A stretch of DNA of 64,000 bases, from positions 434,001 through 498,000 of the forward strand of contig NC_067204.1 in NCBI RefSeq assembly GCF_026262505.1. The letters are read 5' to 3'. This document shows, one piece after another, positions 62,039 to 64,000 of this stretch. The translations under genes and the position numbers were made by a program. Position 1 is the stretch's first letter, and each line of letters begins with the position of its first letter. A model generated the notes under the pieces. It was given only the letters and a program-made list of their open reading frames with translations, was not told where the DNA came from and searched no databases. Source of the stretch: Trichomonas vaginalis G3 (Eukaryota > Parabasalia > Trichomonadida > Trichomonadidae).

Positions 62039-62454
62039 ATGGGTTTATTTGGCGGCGTTTTAGAGGAGTTGCATCCAGATTTTTAAAAACCCCCGTCAAA
62101 GTGGGAACAATAGCCAGGGTGTATTTTGGAGTTGGAACGGAAGATTTTGAGTACATTAGGTATACTTAAAGAGAAAGCCACAACCTATTATACAAAATGT
62201 AAAGAAAGGTCTGGATGTAGCACGAGATGCAAAAATCTTATTCAAAATCCTGAAACAAGAGAAAAAGTTCAAGGAATGGATGGGACAATGTAGAAGACAA
62301 GCAGGAAACTATTATAACACAAGCAAATGATACTTAAAACAAGCAGGACACTATATGGACCAAGGTGAAAGATTTCTTTAACAGAGGATATAAACCATGC
62401 ACAACAGTTGGTAAACAATAACCAACCGGAACCACTCAAACTTGGGGAATGTAA
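62039..62454 (+). pseudogene. Amphipathic small-protein gene of copy 2, broken
   Basis: Counterpart of 2239-2640, including the AACCCAT/ATGGG arrangement at the start. Fossil, broken. Confidence 0.75.
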
Positions 62455-62474
62455 AGTTTTTTTACTGAGATGAA

Positions 62475-62625
62475 ATGAACAATACATGCATTGAGTACAA
62501 ATGTGTTCAAGATGGATTTGCGACTTCACGCAGTTAACAACGTGTTCTGGTCAAGTTCTTCCTATACCTCAGGAGTTTTAGACCGACTTAAAAAACCTAA
62601 ACAACCAGTTGAACAAACAAACTAA
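62475..62625 (+). pseudogene. 50-residue gene of copy 2, broken
   Basis: Counterpart of 2660-2812; the ACTGAGATGAAATGA leader is kept. Fossil, broken. Confidence 0.6.
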
Positions 62626-62644
62626 ATTTTTTTACTGAGATGAA

Positions 62645-63240
62645 ATGACGCGAAGAAGTTGAAACGGTTAGATTTCGACACCCAAAACAAAAAGTTCCAG
62701 AACATTTGTCCAAAACCTGTCAAGAACTTACAGATAGAGAGAAAAATTCAATAATAGAAAAAGTGCCAGTCTTGGAAATACAAACCTAACTACAAAGTCA
62801 TTTTTATAGAAATGGAACGGCTAGGTATCCTCAAAAAAGAAACCAGACTCTCACAAATAAAATATTGAAGTATGAAAAAGTTTCGAGACAACAGATGGAA
62901 AAGTTTACTTTTCACTGACCAACAGTTCATTATAAACATCTCATTGACTTAGAGTCAAAATATTCTACAACTTTACAAAACAACAAAAGTTGAAAGGAAA
63001 ACAACAACATAATGGCATATGACTATTTTGAAGATGTTTGACGACACAACTGTTCCTTGCAAGTGAGGTAAAGTCAAAGGAACCGAAAAGTGACGAAAAC
63101 CGATAGAAAAGAAGAGAAACCAAACTGAAGATAAACCAAAACAAAGTTTAGTTTCCAACTAAACCCAGTCAACCTTCATTAGCTGGTATGGGTTTTGGCG
63201 TCAAAGACTTAATGGCAGCAGGCGGTTAAATGTAAAGTAA
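62645..63240 (+). pseudogene. 194-residue gene of copy 2, broken
   Basis: Counterpart of 2832-3416; the ACTGAGATGAAATGA leader is kept. Fossil, broken. Confidence 0.7.
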
Positions 63241-63274
63241 CGAAAAAAAATATTTTTTTTTATTTTTAATAAAA

Positions 63275-64000
63275 ATGCCCCATATAGAATGGATAGAAAG
63301 TCTGCTAGAATCAAAGCAGAGTTGCAGATATGGTTGGAAGAGTTTTCGAAGAATTTTAAAATATAGGAAGGGAGACCCATAAAGTTATGACAAACTGGCT
63401 GGTCTTCCTACGAAATGATTTGGAAACAGCACGTGCAAAATTTATCCAACAGACTAGAGAGGTTAGAAGACGAACGTCTTATTGAAACATGCTTTCGATT
63501 TAGTGAACTCAAGCTTGAAAGGACACTTGTTTGTTTAGATGAGAAATATGAAATGGCATACCATTTTAAAACAATATATTTTTAAAAAAAATTATTTTTT
63601 TATTTTCATTTGAAATTGTACGCTGAATTTGTTGGCGAAGACGTTGGGACTTGTTTGTTAGATGAGAAATATGAAATTCCTGTTGTGATCATTTGAAGTC
63701 AGAAACAAAAGACAAAAAGAGTTTTAAGCGAATGGGAAGCGAATGACGATATGCTATTATGAGATGAGTGGAAAACGCTATCTAAACATGTTGTCATTGG
63801 CACTCATTTTATTACTGAATCCTAAAATTTACCTTTTGTAGACCATAATAAACCGTATAAGAACGACAAATAGACTTTGAAAACTTACGTTGGGTCACTC
63901 GTTCTGAAAAAAACAATAGAACAAAGGCAAATTTAGAGATATTCGTATTCGAATTTGTCGACGAACTACGAAAATGAACAATTGAAATTACAGACTATGG
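63275..64000 (+). pseudogene. DNA polymerase gene region of copy 2, broken, continues beyond window
   Basis: Starts like copy 1 (CCATATAGAATGGATAGAA) after the same T-rich box. The last 400 bases match the region after the polymerase gene of copy 1 only in part; the rest is not assigned. Fossil, broken. Confidence 0.65.

Larger units (their letters stand above)
55801..64000. mobile_element. Maverick/Polinton copy 2, left part, heavily decayed
   Basis: Begins with an A-run and GGGTGGGGCTTCCAGGC, the reverse of the right end of copy 1, and continues beyond the window. Gene order and strand agree with copy 1 from the tail-collar-like gene onward (58579 to 64000), and it adds the left 3 kb missing there. 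Well over a hundred breaks, mostly small gains and losses. It is split by a 763-bp insertion at 59844-60606. It is much older than copy 1 by appearance, unless the sequence itself is of low quality. Confidence 0.92.

Overview
The window is eukaryotic and fits the parabasalid Trichomonas vaginalis or a close relative. The sequence is AT-rich, genes have no visible introns, several host and DNA-transposon genes have a TCA(C/T)(T/A) initiator a few bases before the ATG, and the repeat content is dominated by Maverick/Polinton and Mutator-like (MULE) elements. Family assignments come from reading motifs by eye; no database search was run.

Layout. (1) 1-22113: the right-hand ~22 kb of a Maverick/Polinton, copy 1, cut by the window start. 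It carries a phage-tail-collar-like protein, integrase, a small amphipathic protein, family-B DNA polymerase, a KilA-N/GIY-YIG-type protein, a second KilA-N protein, packaging ATPase, superfamily-3 helicase, candidate penton, major capsid protein and a long coiled-coil/proline-glutamine protein, then a terminal inverted repeat. It is a fossil with roughly two dozen breaks. (2) 22114-27030: a relict rve-type transposase, then two unrelated ~121-bp minisatellites, one inside a non-autonomous MULE-like element that sits within the other. (3) 27041-29197: ribosomal protein L27 and a glycine-rich/cysteine-rich surface-type protein. (4) 29241-35012: almost gene-free nested transposons (two TA-flanked elements, a fold-back element, a second copy of the MULE-like element). 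(5) 35108-40067: a coiled-coil protein, a C2-domain protein and a divergent Hsp70-like protein. (6) 40786-46285: an apparently autonomous 5.5-kb MULE with a transposase and a divergently transcribed passenger gene. (7) 46530-55430: phospholipase B-like protein, a second glycine-rich protein with an in-frame stop, a membrane protein and a badly decayed class III cyclase gene. (8) 55801-64000: the left end of a second Maverick, copy 2, in the same orientation and far more decayed (well over a hundred breaks), split by a 763-bp insertion.

The two Mavericks complement each other: copy 2 supplies the left end that lies outside the window for copy 1. Together they show an element-specific regulatory logic unlike the host initiator. 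Three genes share a TTTATTTTGTAT box 12-13 bases before the ATG, polymerase and helicase share another T-rich box, several divergent gene pairs are separated by only 17-18 bp, and thirteen GTTAGATCTAAC-type palindromes form oppositely oriented arrays around one gene and next to the KilA-N genes. That array plus KilA-N cassette is the best candidate for an undescribed control or replication system here.
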